NCBI GenBank assembly: GCA_050117725.1
Contig: JASFME010000055.1
Location: forward strand, 1 to 11,301
Direction: 5' to 3'
From: JASFJH01 sp050117725
GTDB taxonomy: Bacteria > Pseudomonadota > Gammaproteobacteria > AKS1
DNA: 11,301 bases
The notes under the pieces were generated by a model. That model worked only from the letters and a program-made list of their open reading frames with translations, ran no database searches and was not told where the DNA came from. The position numbers and the translations under genes were made by a program. Positions 1-8,154 of this stretch are shown here, in pieces. Numbering within the stretch: the first letter of the stretch is position 1; each line of letters starts with the position of its first letter.

Positions 1-70
1 TGCAGGCATCGGGTAAAGAGCTAGAATTAATGTTGTCATCATGTTGTTCGCCGGCCACAAGGAACATGTT

Positions 71-814
71 ATGAACAAATACCTGTTGTATGTGCTTACG
101 CTAGCGAGCGTGCTGTTTTACTTGCCGGTGGTGCAGGCTGCGCCGGATGCGCATGACCCGGCCACGATCGCCGAGGGCGGACGGCTGTATGACAAGTGGT
201 GGGAGGAATACGACCTGCGGGAACCTGCCACGACGCACCCGGCCTATCCTTCTTCGGGCAACAAGCAGGGGGCTGCCACCTGGCGTTGCAAGGAGTGCCA
301 CGGCTGGGACTACAAGGGCGCAGCAGGCGCTTATGCGCAGGGCAGTCACTACACCGGTATCCGGGGCATCAGACGTTCCACGGGACGTAACACTGACAGG
401 ATTTTCGCGATCCTGAAAAACGCCACTCATCAATACGACACGGTCATGCTCGATTACGGTCTTCAGCGGTTGGCAGTTTTTATCGCCAATGGTCAACTCG
501 ACATGGACAAACACATCGATCGTAACAGCAAACGTGCACAGGGCAACGCGGACAATGGCAAGCCGATTTTCAGGAAATGGTGCAAGGAGTGCCACGGCCG
601 TGATGGTCGCGAAATCAACTTCAAGGATGATAATGGTCCCGAGTATATCGGTACGGTGGCGCAGAGAAACCCGTGGGAGGCATTACACAAGTTGCGCAAC
701 GGCCAGCCGGGCGGTTTCGTCATGGGGGATCCGATGCCGCATATGAATAACAAGCTCAGCATACAGGAGCAGATCGACCTGCTCGCCTACCTGCAAACCC
801 TGCCGGTAAAGTAG
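71..814 (+). CDS. Secreted diheme c-type cytochrome
   Basis: Predicted periplasmic electron carrier of 247 residues with two covalent hemes. Residues 1-23 form a signal peptide (MNKYLLYVLTLASVL..., cleavage after VQA). Two identical CKECH heme motifs lie at C73/C76/H77 and C171/C174/H175, one in each half, so this looks like two fused class I cytochrome domains. Mets near 218-222 (MGDPMPHM) are candidate axial ligands for the second heme; the distal ligand of the first is not obvious. A GGRLYDKWWEE segment precedes the first domain. I chose ATG 71 over the upstream in-frame ATG 41 because AAGGAA (59-64) sits 6 bp before it and because the signal peptide then starts cleanly. The electron partner and donor are not visible. 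Two other plus-strand genes follow. I do not recognise a named family; a role in sulfur or respiratory electron transfer is inference from context. Confidence 0.9.
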   Translation: MNKYLLYVLTLASVLFYLPVVQAAPDAHDPATIAEGGRLYDKWWEEYDLREPATTHPAYPSSGNKQGAATWRCKECHGWDYKGAAGAYAQGSHYTGIRGIRRSTGRNTDRIFAILKNATHQYDTVMLDYGLQRLAVFIANGQLDMDKHIDRNSKRAQGNADNGKPIFRKWCKECHGRDGREINFKDDNGPEYIGTVAQRNPWEALHKLRNGQPGGFVMGDPMPHMNNKLSIQEQIDLLAYLQTLPVK

Positions 815-901
815 GGCGCGTAATCAACTATCTGTTTCATCGGGTAATGGTGTAATGGTATGCGACAGTGAATATCTGGCCTGGGTTCTGTGAGCTACAG
901 T

Positions 902-1438
902 ATGAATCCACTACGCATTGTAAAAATCATCCTGGTCACCAGTTTTATTGTAGTATTGGGTGTGATTGGAATATATTTCGCCAATCCGTCCGGTACGGAC
1001 ACTCGCGATCCGCGTGGCCGTCTGCTCGGCTATATCCCCTACAAGATGGCAGCGAGGGGCATGGCACCAACCCTGGTGGAAGGTGAAATTATTGTTGCCA
1101 GCACCTTCGCTTATCGTGAATCAGAGCCGCAACGTGGCGATATTATCGTGTTCAGTTTCCCGCAAGATCGCTCGGTTGCCTACGTGAAGCGCGTGGTAGC
1201 CCTCGCCGGGGATACGCTGGTAATTGAAAATGGTACGCTCATACTGAATGGCAAACCGGTAGCCGAACCCTATGTCGATCCGCTGAATCAGTTACGTGAT
1301 TACTCGCTGTCCATGCAAACAACAGTCGTATCGAACGATATGTTGTTCGTGCTCGGTGACAACCGGGACAACAGTAATGACAGCCGGTTCTGGGGTTACC
1401 TGCCGCGTGATCATGTTATTGGCAAGGTGATTGAATAG
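902..1438 (+). CDS. Signal peptidase I-like protein (S26 family) lacking the catalytic serine
   Basis: A 178-residue membrane-anchored homologue of type I signal peptidase (LepB, family S26), which normally removes signal peptides on the periplasmic face with a Ser/Lys dyad. One N-terminal TM helix (about residues 5-26) is followed by the catalytic fold. Box B reads ARGMAPTL (51-58) where active enzymes have SGSMxPTL, so the nucleophile position is Gly53 (codon GGC). The general-base lysine is kept (YVKRVV, K96), as is box E (GDNRDNSNDSR, from 153). E. coli LepB has two TM helices and about 324 residues, so this is a short form. GTG 890 is an alternative start adding four residues; neither start has a strong ribosome site, and I prefer ATG 902 with TGAG seven bases upstream. 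It lies 87 bp after the cytochrome gene. It may be an inactive homologue, a binding protein, or an enzyme using another nucleophile. Family assignment is firm; activity is unknown. Confidence 0.85.
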   Translation: MNPLRIVKIILVTSFIVVLGVIGIYFANPSGTDTRDPRGRLLGYIPYKMAARGMAPTLVEGEIIVASTFAYRESEPQRGDIIVFSFPQDRSVAYVKRVVALAGDTLVIENGTLILNGKPVAEPYVDPLNQLRDYSLSMQTTVVSNDMLFVLGDNRDNSNDSRFWGYLPRDHVIGKVIE

Positions 1439-1443
1439 GTCTG

Positions 1444-1465
1444 CCTTGACCCTGCCGGGTCAGGG
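1444..1465 (+). other. Hairpin between the signal peptidase-like gene and the next gene
   Basis: A strong inverted repeat directly after the stop codon at 1438: TGACCC (1447-1452), loop TGCC, GGGTCA (1457-1462), extendable by three more pairs including one G-U (1444-1446 with 1463-1465). No T-run follows, so it does not look like a classical rho-independent terminator. It may stabilise the upstream mRNA 3' end or weaken read-through into the gene at 1511. Confidence 0.45.
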
Positions 1466-1510
1466 CCGGATAACAATAATGCGCAGTACCGAGCCATACC
1501 CGGGAGCACA

Positions 1511-2023
1511 ATGGCAACAGTCTTTCGCGAAGAACAACGTTTTACACAGCGCTGGTTATGGATCCTGCTCATGTTGTCGATGTTTGTCGTACTGGCTGTG
1601 TTTGGTTACGGCCTCATCGAGCAACTTGTGTACGGCAAACCGTGGGGTGATCGGCCCGTCTCCGACGCCACGTTGGTTACGGTCAGCACGGCAGTGATCC
1701 TGTTTACTGCCGGCATGGTTTACCTGTTTTACACATTGCGCCTGATTACCGAGGTCAGGGCGGAAGGCCTGTATATCCGGTTTCACCCACTGCGCAGCAA
1801 GCTTATCCCATGCAGCAGCATCAAGTTCTGTGCGGCGCGGACCTACAAACCGTTATCCGAGTATGGTGGCTGGGGGATCAAGTACGGCCGTAGCGGCTGG
1901 GCCTATAACATCATTGGTGATCGCGGGGTCCAGCTTGAACTGCACAATGGCAAGCGCATCCTGATCGGCTCGCAACGCGCCGATGAACTGCTGATGGCGA
2001 TCAAGTGTTATTGTCAATGTTAA
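1511..2023 (+). CDS. Two-TM membrane protein with cytoplasmic beta-rich domain (DUF6141-like)
   Basis: A 170-residue conserved hypothetical. Two hydrophobic helices (about 14-36 and 54-77) place both termini in the cytoplasm, followed by a soluble domain (about 83-165) predicted to be beta-rich. The motifs RTYKPLSEYGGWGIKYG (110-126) and GVQLELHNGKRILIGSQR (139-156) match, from memory, a widespread uncharacterised family often labelled DUF6141 and resembling a membrane-attached PH-like domain. I cannot confirm the family number without a search. The start ATG at 1511 has GGGAG (1502-1506) upstream. The C-terminus is short and cysteine-rich (CYCQC). It is the third co-directional gene after the cytochrome and the signal peptidase-like gene, 72 bp behind the latter, so co-transcription is possible despite the hairpin in the gap. 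No function can be assigned. Confidence 0.85.
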   Translation: MATVFREEQRFTQRWLWILLMLSMFVVLAVFGYGLIEQLVYGKPWGDRPVSDATLVTVSTAVILFTAGMVYLFYTLRLITEVRAEGLYIRFHPLRSKLIPCSSIKFCAARTYKPLSEYGGWGIKYGRSGWAYNIIGDRGVQLELHNGKRILIGSQRADELLMAIKCYCQC

Positions 2024-2031
2024 AATGGCAA

Positions 2032-2059
2032 GCCACCTGAATGGTGGCGTTCAGGTTTT
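2032..2059. terminator. Overlapping hairpins between convergent genes, probable bidirectional terminator
   Basis: Lies in the 55-bp gap between the convergent stops at 2023 and 2079. One stem is GCCACC (2032-2037) / GGTGGC (2043-2048) with a 5-base loop. A second, mutually exclusive stem is CCTGAA (2036-2041) / TTCAGG (2050-2055), followed on the plus strand by TTTTC, as in an intrinsic terminator. Read on the minus strand, the first stem is followed a few bases later by TTTTA. Both convergent units could therefore stop here. Confidence 0.55.
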
Positions 2060-2078
2060 CAACAAACCCCTGGTAATT

Positions 2079-5000
2079 CTACTTGTTCAGTGTCCAGTGC
2101 GTCTTGCTTTGAAACATTTCTTCCAGGTCTGTTACGGGAACCGGCTTGCTGAAGAAATATCCCTGGCCGTAGCGACAGCCCAGGTTCCTCAGGTAAGTCC
2201 ATTGTTCGGTGGTTTCTATGCCCTCGGCAATGCAATGGATCCCCATGTTCTCGGAAAGTTCAATAATTGTCGTAACAATGGCCATTGCAGCAGTGTTATG
2301 CGGGATACCATCCGTGAATGATTTGTCGATCTTCAGGGTATGGAGAGGCAATTGCGCAAGACGACTGAGCGATGAATAGCCTGTACCAAAGTCGTCGAGC
2401 GACATATGAAAGCCATGTGCATCGAATTCACGCAGAATGGACTCCATTCGCTGCGGGTCTATTGCCATGGCGCTTTCCGTAACCTCCAGCTTCAGCACCT
2501 CGGGCGCGATGCCGGCAGCGGTGATCATATCCATGAAGCGTTTGACGAAGTCACGCTCCCAGAACTGGCGCACCGACAGGTTAATGGCAACATAATGTTG
2601 CCAACCTCTTTCCTGCCAGGCGCGAAGTTGGCGACTGGCCTGTTCCGCTACCCAGTGACCGATCGATACAATCATGCCAGAATCCTCCGCCACTGACAGG
2701 AACTCGTCCGGCATGATCATGACACCATCGTGTGGCTGCCAGCGGATTAATGCTTCGCTACCCACGATCTCGCCATTCTGTAAATCCACAATTGGCTGGT
2801 ACCTGAGTTCAAACTCCTGTTTCTCGATGGCCTTGTGCAGACGTGTCTGTAATGATAATCGCTGCTGTTGACGTTCGGAAAGGTCATGAGAATAAAAGTG
2901 GTACTCACCACGTCCGAGTTCTTTGGCGCGATACATGGCACTGTCTGCATGCTGCAGCAATGTGTCCGCGTCCCTTGCATCAGCGGGGAACAGGCTGATG
3001 CCAATGCTTGCGCCGACGTAAGCCTCATTGCCATTGATCAGATGGGGCTGACTGATGGCGGTGATGATTTTCTCGGCGACAACGCCGGCCTCCAGGCCAA
3101 ATTCGTGTTCATCGGAGAATTGTGGTTGATTCGCATGGCGATTGCTAGAATCGGTCATCATCACGATAAACTCATCGCCACCCTGGCGAGCCACGATATC
3201 GGTTTTGCGCAATATACTGCTCAATCGCTTCGCCACCTCGCAGAGCAGGGCGTCACCGGTTTCATGGCCAAGTGAGTCATTCACCAGCTTGAACTGGTCA
3301 AGATCGATAAACAGTATGGCTATCGAGCGATTGTCCCGTTCGGCCTGGGCAAGTACATAGTCCAGAGACTGCATGAGCATTGCCCTGTTAGGCAGGCCGG
3401 TCAGGCTGTCATGGAAGGCCAGGTAGGCGATTTCCTTTTCTGCTTTAACCTGTTTTTCGCGCATCCTCAGGGTTGTGACACCATAGGCCAGGTCGCCCGA
3501 TAATTCCTGTAACAGCCTGACTTCCTCGGAATTAAAGGTGTTCTTCTCTGACGAATAGATCGCCAGTACGCCGAACGGTGTGTTGTTTTCAATTAATGGT
3601 AAGGCAATGATCGAAGCATAGCCGCGTTTTGCTGCTTCGACGCGGCACGTCTCGTACTCTGAATCATCCGTGATATCAGCGACATGCTTGACTTCGCCCG
3701 ACCAGATCGCCACGCCGACAGTTGAACTTCCCCAGTCAGGATCGGCCCAACTGAATGCGACCGAATCCAGGAAACCATCCTCATGGCCGGCCCAGGCGAC
3801 CGGGCGAATAGTTTTGTCTTCATCATGTCCTGCATAACCGACCCAGGCCATACGGTAACCACCGAGCTCAACCACGATCCGGCAGACATCCTGCAACAAC
3901 TGGGTTTCATCCGAGGCACGCACCAGCGCCTCGTTACAGGCGCTGATCGTCATGTGGGCCCGGTCGATGCGGGCAATTTTATTTTCGGCCAGCTTGTGCT
4001 CGGTGACATCGGTCATGAGGCCGTTGATGACTGTCGGCTGGTCGTCCACATCGTGACTGATATGACCACGATCCTCCACCCAGCGCAGCGTCTCGCCATC
4101 CTTGTGCCAGATGCGGTATTCAATGACAAAATCCCTGTCACCGCTATCGAGGGCATTCTGCACTTCCTCGACGACACGTTCCCGATCACTGTCGTGAACG
4201 CTGTTCAGCCACAATTCAGGCCTGTCTATGAATTCCTCAGGTGTATAACCCAGGATGTTGGTTAACGCTGGGCTGACAAAAATGGATGACAGGTCCGGCA
4301 CAGTCGCCGTATAAATAATGCCCGGTACGGTATTGATCACGTGCCGCAGACGTTTCTCGCTGTCGCGAAGCAGCATGTCGCTGTGTTGTTGTGTTATTGC
4401 ACTGACAAATACATTGGCGACCATCTTCAGGATCTCGATATCGGCATCTGTCCAGTTGCGGAGGCTGTGCACAGTATCGAGTGCAAGAAAGCCGATCATC
4501 TTGCCGCTCTTGGAGAGGGGTGTTGCCACGACTGACTGCACGCCAAAGGCCCGCATGCCTGCCTGTTCCGTATGTGCCTCGGCCGGCAGTGCGTCGACGT
4601 TGGGGACCACGAGAACACCGTTTTGTTGTAGCCGGGATTTGAGCCAGCCGAAATTTTCCATCGGGTAGCCGGTCAGGCCCTGTTTTAGCGGTCTGACTGT
4701 ATCCCTGTGCCATTCATAAATCCTGTCGATATGCGTATCGGCAGGCGAAAACAGGAAAACGACACACCGGTCGACATTGCTGAATTCACCGATTTGTTGC
4801 AGCGCTTCCTCTATAATCCCGGGCATATCCTGTTTGTTGCGATCGAGGAATCGCGACTGGATGCGTGTGACAAGGCGCTCCTGGGCAAGTTGATGACGTT
4901 GCAGATATTCAGCACGCATGGCTTCACTGTCGCGTTGTTCGAGAGAAACGGCCATCAGGTTAAACTCGCGACCAAGTGCCGTGATTTCGTTTTTGCCGCC

Positions 5001-6011
5001 CGTTACCTTGACGCGCTCACCGAGCTGGCCGGCTGCAAGGCGGCGGGTCGTGGTAAGCAGGCTGTTCACCTGTTTAAGGATCAGGGCGTCACTGCCACGC
5101 CAGGCCAGCAACAGCATTAAGAGAATCACCAGCACGAAGATCATGAGGTTACGGACAAAAATGCGGGTCGGTTCCCTGTAGGCAGTCTCCAGGGGAATGC
5201 CGAGACTGATGTAGATTTCCTTGCCGTCCGGCAGGTCTTGCAACTTTGCAAAGGCAACCAGTTGGCTCACACCATCAAGATCGGCAAGTTCAGCCGTGCC
5301 GCTACCTCCTGCGGCATGAATAGTCTGGACCAGTGCGCTGTTCGCAACCTGCGTGCCAATAGCGATATCTGACTCGGGGTAACGTGCCAGCAATTTGTGA
5401 CTGGCGTGGTCAATGACATTGATCACCGAACCGCCTGGCAAGCCAGACTCACCGAGCTGTTGTTTCAGCCAGGTCAGTGGCAGCGCGGCGAACAGCACTG
5501 ACTGGAGTTGATCGTTTTCATTCAGTACCGGGTAGGAGAATACAAGAACCGCTATGTGGGTGATACGCCCGATCTGGTAATCACCGATTGCAAAATCATG
5601 GCTTTTCAGGGTGCGTTGGAAATAGGCCCTGTCCCTGAGATTAATGGCCTTGTTGAAAGGTTTGCCGCTGCATAACACGTCACCATTCATATCGATAACA
5701 CCAAAGTTGGCATAGGTTGATGCCTGTGCCAGGTGTTCGGCCAGAAAGACGTTACAGGGCTGGCTGTCACCATTGCGAATCTGGGGGACCCTTGCCAGTA
5801 CCGAGAGTGATTGCCGGGTGGTTTCCACAAGGTATTGTTGTTTGCTGGCTGTCTGTTCTACAAGGTGCATAGCACCCTGGCGGACATCCTGTGCGGCACG
5901 GGTACGCAATTCGAGACCCGAGTAAATCAGCAGGATCAGCAACGGGATGGCACCTATCAGCACAAGCATAATGAGGCGGGCCCGCAAGCTGGACAGAAAG
6001 GGTGTAGTCAT
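2079..6011 (-). CDS. Membrane sensor c-di-GMP cyclase/phosphodiesterase (dCache-HAMP-GAF-PAS-GAF-GGDEF-EAL)
   Basis: A 1310-residue inner-membrane protein expected to make and/or degrade cyclic di-GMP in response to periplasmic and cytoplasmic signals. Order: TM1 (about 11-32); periplasmic dCache-like domain (about 40-280, with NLRDRAYFQRTL typical of the family); TM2 (about 286-304); HAMP (about 305-360); GAF (about 395-540); PAS/PAC (about 552-675, VPGIIYTATVPD and GYTPEEF); second GAF (about 700-850); GGDEF (about 862-1040); EAL (about 1050-1305). The cyclase signature is intact (RQGGDEF, 944-948), and an RxxD inhibitory site (R935-D938) lies five residues before it. EAL catalytic residues also look complete: E1086 (EAL), N1144, E1176, D1206-D1207 (DDFGTGYS), K1227, E1263, Q1283. 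Both activities are therefore possible. About 15 extra residues follow the GGDEF strand (about 954-972). The start ATG at 6011 leaves a short positively charged N-terminus before TM1, although no good ribosome site is visible. The signal is unknown. Confidence 0.95.
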   Translation of the reverse strand: MTTPFLSSLRARLIMLVLIGAIPLLILLIYSGLELRTRAAQDVRQGAMHLVEQTASKQQYLVETTRQSLSVLARVPQIRNGDSQPCNVFLAEHLAQASTYANFGVIDMNGDVLCSGKPFNKAINLRDRAYFQRTLKSHDFAIGDYQIGRITHIAVLVFSYPVLNENDQLQSVLFAALPLTWLKQQLGESGLPGGSVINVIDHASHKLLARYPESDIAIGTQVANSALVQTIHAAGGSGTAELADLDGVSQLVAFAKLQDLPDGKEIYISLGIPLETAYREPTRIFVRNLMIFVLVILLMLLLAWRGSDALILKQVNSLLTTTRRLAAGQLGERVKVTGGKNEITALGREFNLMAVSLEQRDSEAMRAEYLQRHQLAQERLVTRIQSRFLDRNKQDMPGIIEEALQQIGEFSNVDRCVVFLFSPADTHIDRIYEWHRDTVRPLKQGLTGYPMENFGWLKSRLQQNGVLVVPNVDALPAEAHTEQAGMRAFGVQSVVATPLSKSGKMIGFLALDTVHSLRNWTDADIEILKMVANVFVSAITQQHSDMLLRDSEKRLRHVINTVPGIIYTATVPDLSSIFVSPALTNILGYTPEEFIDRPELWLNSVHDSDRERVVEEVQNALDSGDRDFVIEYRIWHKDGETLRWVEDRGHISHDVDDQPTVINGLMTDVTEHKLAENKIARIDRAHMTISACNEALVRASDETQLLQDVCRIVVELGGYRMAWVGYAGHDEDKTIRPVAWAGHEDGFLDSVAFSWADPDWGSSTVGVAIWSGEVKHVADITDDSEYETCRVEAAKRGYASIIALPLIENNTPFGVLAIYSSEKNTFNSEEVRLLQELSGDLAYGVTTLRMREKQVKAEKEIAYLAFHDSLTGLPNRAMLMQSLDYVLAQAERDNRSIAILFIDLDQFKLVNDSLGHETGDALLCEVAKRLSSILRKTDIVARQGGDEFIVMMTDSSNRHANQPQFSDEHEFGLEAGVVAEKIITAISQPHLINGNEAYVGASIGISLFPADARDADTLLQHADSAMYRAKELGRGEYHFYSHDLSERQQQRLSLQTRLHKAIEKQEFELRYQPIVDLQNGEIVGSEALIRWQPHDGVMIMPDEFLSVAEDSGMIVSIGHWVAEQASRQLRAWQERGWQHYVAINLSVRQFWERDFVKRFMDMITAAGIAPEVLKLEVTESAMAIDPQRMESILREFDAHGFHMSLDDFGTGYSSLSRLAQLPLHTLKIDKSFTDGIPHNTAAMAIVTTIIELSENMGIHCIAEGIETTEQWTYLRNLGCRYGQGYFFSKPVPVTDLEEMFQSKTHWTLNK

Positions 6012-6477
6012 GTGCCGCTACTATTAGGCTGGCCTGCAACAGGGCAGGGGCAAGCAGGCATGCCGGGAACAGGATCGGCGGCAGGCATCTGGCAAGCCGA
6101 AACCGGCGGGCAGAACCTGCCATGATGAAATACTTGTATATCTGTCAAGTGGCTTGCCACCATGTTGACCCTCCCTGGTATCCACAGCGGTTGTGGCAGG
6201 TGAAAAACGCAAGCGTCGAAATCATATTGATCAAGAGGATAGCGATTGCTTCCACGTGAATAACAATACTTGATATAAGGTAGCAAACTTCTCGTGGAAC
6301 GCAACAAATTCAAGGCATACAGCGGCGTCATGTCTACGACCGCACTTGGCCTCGATGGCTATCCGGGTGCGCTATTCAAAGGTGATGTGTAGCGTTGCGG
6401 TTACCTTGCACACGTAAATCCGGCTCAGCGCACATCACTCTCCAGGACTGGCAACAAATTGTTTCTGTTGGGGATTT
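6012..6477. other. 466-bp region without a confident gene
   Basis: Lies between the start of the c-di-GMP gene and the stop of the flavoprotein gene, both minus strand, so it must hold the promoter of the former and the 3' end of the latter. I see no convincing -35/-10 pair; TTGCTA-N17-TTATTC on the minus strand around 6261-6289 is weak. A 7-bp inverted repeat, TTCCACG (6250-6256) and CGTGGAA (6293-6299), is separated by 36 bp. A small hairpin GGCAG-AAC-CTGCC is at 6109-6121. Short plus-strand ORFs (6122-6259, 45 codons; 6294-6392, 32 codons from GTG) have no ribosome site and no recognised similarity. No clear terminator follows the flavoprotein gene. Confidence 0.5.
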
Positions 6478-7773
6478 TTAGCCAAACGCATCCGAGGTGA
6501 TGCTCGCGTACCAGCCTTCGGCATAACGCGCTTCCTTCTCGCGGAACGCAGCATCCGCATCCTTCGGGCTGACGCCACCCGAACCTTGCACCTTGTAGAT
6601 CCCCTTGTCCGGGCTGTAGCGATACACGGCGGCCACCGAGATGCCGTAGTCGGGCGCGACCAGGCTGTAGCACGTGTTCACGTACGACGGTTCGGGCATC
6701 TCTACGCCATGCAGCGCCGAGACGATGGCCGCGGCGCACACCTTGCCCTGGCTGTTCGCGGCGAAGCCGGACTTCGGCATCTTGCCGGCGATGGAGGCAT
6801 CACCGATAACATGCACGCCGGGATGAAGGGCGGATTCGAAGGTGCGCTGGTCCACCGGACACCAGCCGTCATTATTGGTCAGGCCGGCGCTATGCGCGAT
6901 CGGCGCCGCCTTTTGCGGCGGGATGAAGTTGATGACATCGCCCTTGTGGATCTCGCCATTCTCGGTTTCGACCTCGCGCGTCGCGGGATCAATACGATAG
7001 AGGCGGCCGCCGTTGCTGCCGCTGACCCATTCGATCATGCCCGGGTACAGCGCCTCCCAGCCCTGCATGAACAGCGGCTGCTTGGAGAACTTGTCCTTCG
7101 CGTCGAGCACGAGGATCTTCGCGTTCGGCTTGTGTTGTTTGAAGTAATTGGCGACGAGGCTGATCCGCTCATAGGGGCCGGGCGGGCAACGGAACGGATT
7201 GGGCGGCGGCGCGATGATGAACACGCCGCCATCCGGCATCGCGCTGAGCTGCTCGCGCAGGATCGTCGTTTGCGGGCCACCTTGCCAGGCATGCGGGATG
7301 GTGTCGGCATCGGCCGCGCCCATGCCCTCGATAGTCTCCCAGCGGAAATCGATACCCGGTGACAGCACAAGCCGATCATATTCATGGCTACTGCCATTAT
7401 CGAGGCTGACCTTTTTCGCCACGGCGTCGACTTCCGTGACACTCGCATGCACGATCTTGACACCACGTTTGCTGTGCGCGGTGTAGCCGTGACTGATGCT
7501 GTTCAGATCACGCATGTCGGTCATGACCATGTTACTGAACGGGCAGGTGACGAAGCGTTCAGCGGGTTCGATCAGGGTGATGTCGAGCATCGGGTCGAAT
7601 CGGTGCAGGTACTTGGCGCAAGTCGAGCCGCCGAAGCCACCGCCCACAATGATTACCCGGCCGCTGGCTGTTGGTGCCGGTTTGCCACAGGAAGCGAGTG
7701 GCCCCATGGCAGCAAGCAGGGCGCTGCTACCACCGAGGTATTTGAGAAACTGTCTGCGATCGATCGTGTTCAT
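6478..7773 (-). CDS. fccB: Flavocytochrome c sulfide dehydrogenase, FAD flavoprotein subunit
   Basis: Flavoprotein of the periplasmic enzyme that oxidises sulfide to sulfur or polysulfide and passes electrons to the heme subunit (431 residues, the usual size for FccB/SoxF). A twin-arginine signal (DRRQFLKYLGG, residues 5-15) indicates Tat export of the folded, FAD-loaded protein. The dinucleotide-binding GGGFGG is at 44-49. C77 in FVTCPFSN corresponds to the cysteine that carries covalent FAD in the Allochromatium enzyme. C196 (FRCPPGPYE) and C305 (WCPVD) match the redox-active disulfide pair. GDAS at 324-327 is the second FAD contact, and the C-terminal segment is the typical FCSD-binding domain. 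I chose ATG 7773 rather than 7809: a G-rich ribosome site (GGGGGG) precedes it, the Tat signal begins there, and the upstream start would overlap the cytochrome gene. It follows the cytochrome gene by 13 bp and is surely co-transcribed with it. All expected catalytic features are present. Confidence 0.95.
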   Translation of the reverse strand: MNTIDRRQFLKYLGGSSALLAAMGPLASCGKPAPTASGRVIIVGGGFGGSTCAKYLHRFDPMLDITLIEPAERFVTCPFSNMVMTDMRDLNSISHGYTAHSKRGVKIVHASVTEVDAVAKKVSLDNGSSHEYDRLVLSPGIDFRWETIEGMGAADADTIPHAWQGGPQTTILREQLSAMPDGGVFIIAPPPNPFRCPPGPYERISLVANYFKQHKPNAKILVLDAKDKFSKQPLFMQGWEALYPGMIEWVSGSNGGRLYRIDPATREVETENGEIHKGDVINFIPPQKAAPIAHSAGLTNNDGWCPVDQRTFESALHPGVHVIGDASIAGKMPKSGFAANSQGKVCAAAIVSALHGVEMPEPSYVNTCYSLVAPDYGISVAAVYRYSPDKGIYKVQGSGGVSPKDADAAFREKEARYAEGWYASITSDAFG

Positions 7774-7786
7774 GGCATGCCCCCCG

Positions 7787-8101
7787 TTACTGTTCCGACT
7801 GGCCGGCAAAGAAGTTCGCGATGAGGTCGATTTCCTCGTCGCTATAGCCAGTGGCGTGACGGCCCATGACCGTGGAGGGGCGCTCGCCGGCGCGGAACTC
7901 CTTCAGGCTCTGGCTGATAAAGTCGGCCGACTTGCCATGGATACTGGGGATCGCCCCCGGGCTGTTGCCATCCGTACCATGGCAGGCTGCGCAGGAGTTG
8001 CTCAGCATCGCGCCGCGGCTGACGCCGGCGGCCTGCGCGCCGGTCATGCCTGCAAGCACTATCGTGAAGACGAGTGGAGAGGTCAGGACAGAAAAACGCA
8101 T
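7787..8101 (-). CDS. fccA: Flavocytochrome c sulfide dehydrogenase, monoheme cytochrome subunit
   Basis: Small periplasmic cytochrome c of 104 residues, first gene of the fcc pair and likely electron acceptor from FccB. A signal peptide (residues 1-24, ending AQA) targets it to the periplasm. One heme site lies at C37-A-A-C40-H41, followed by GTDGNSPG as in class I cytochromes; M79 (STVMGRHATGY) is the expected sixth ligand. This is the short monoheme type of subunit, unlike the diheme FccA of purple sulfur bacteria. Ribosome site AGGGGG lies about 6 bases before ATG 8101. Its stop is 13 bp upstream of the flavoprotein start. An FNR-type promoter (8155-8203) lies immediately upstream and would give a leader of about 54 nt. 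The name rests on size, heme type and linkage to fccB; a generic cytochrome c-553 partner of the same pair is the only real alternative. Confidence 0.9.
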   Translation of the reverse strand: MRFSVLTSPLVFTIVLAGMTGAQAAGVSRGAMLSNSCAACHGTDGNSPGAIPSIHGKSADFISQSLKEFRAGERPSTVMGRHATGYSDEEIDLIANFFAGQSEQ

Positions 8102-8154
8102 ACATCACCCCCTGAGGTTGGCTTTGAATCAATGCTCGAATTCCCGGGAACACC

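Noticed and set aside
6226..6241. Possible second FNR box (TTGATCAAGAGGAT)
   Set aside because: Only the left half matches; the right half AGGAT is far from ATCAA, and no promoter element is correctly spaced.
6122..6259. 45-codon plus-strand ORF starting MMKYLYICQ
   Set aside because: No ribosome site, no recognisable similarity and unusual composition; treated as chance.
6012..6330. c-di-GMP riboswitch (GEMM) upstream of the GGDEF-EAL gene
   Set aside because: I looked for the conserved GEMM core on the minus strand and did not see it; a covariance-model scan would settle this.
6586..7362. 258-codon plus-strand open frame
   Set aside because: It lies wholly antisense to the flavoprotein gene, whose catalytic motifs are certain; the frame is a by-product of GC-rich codons.
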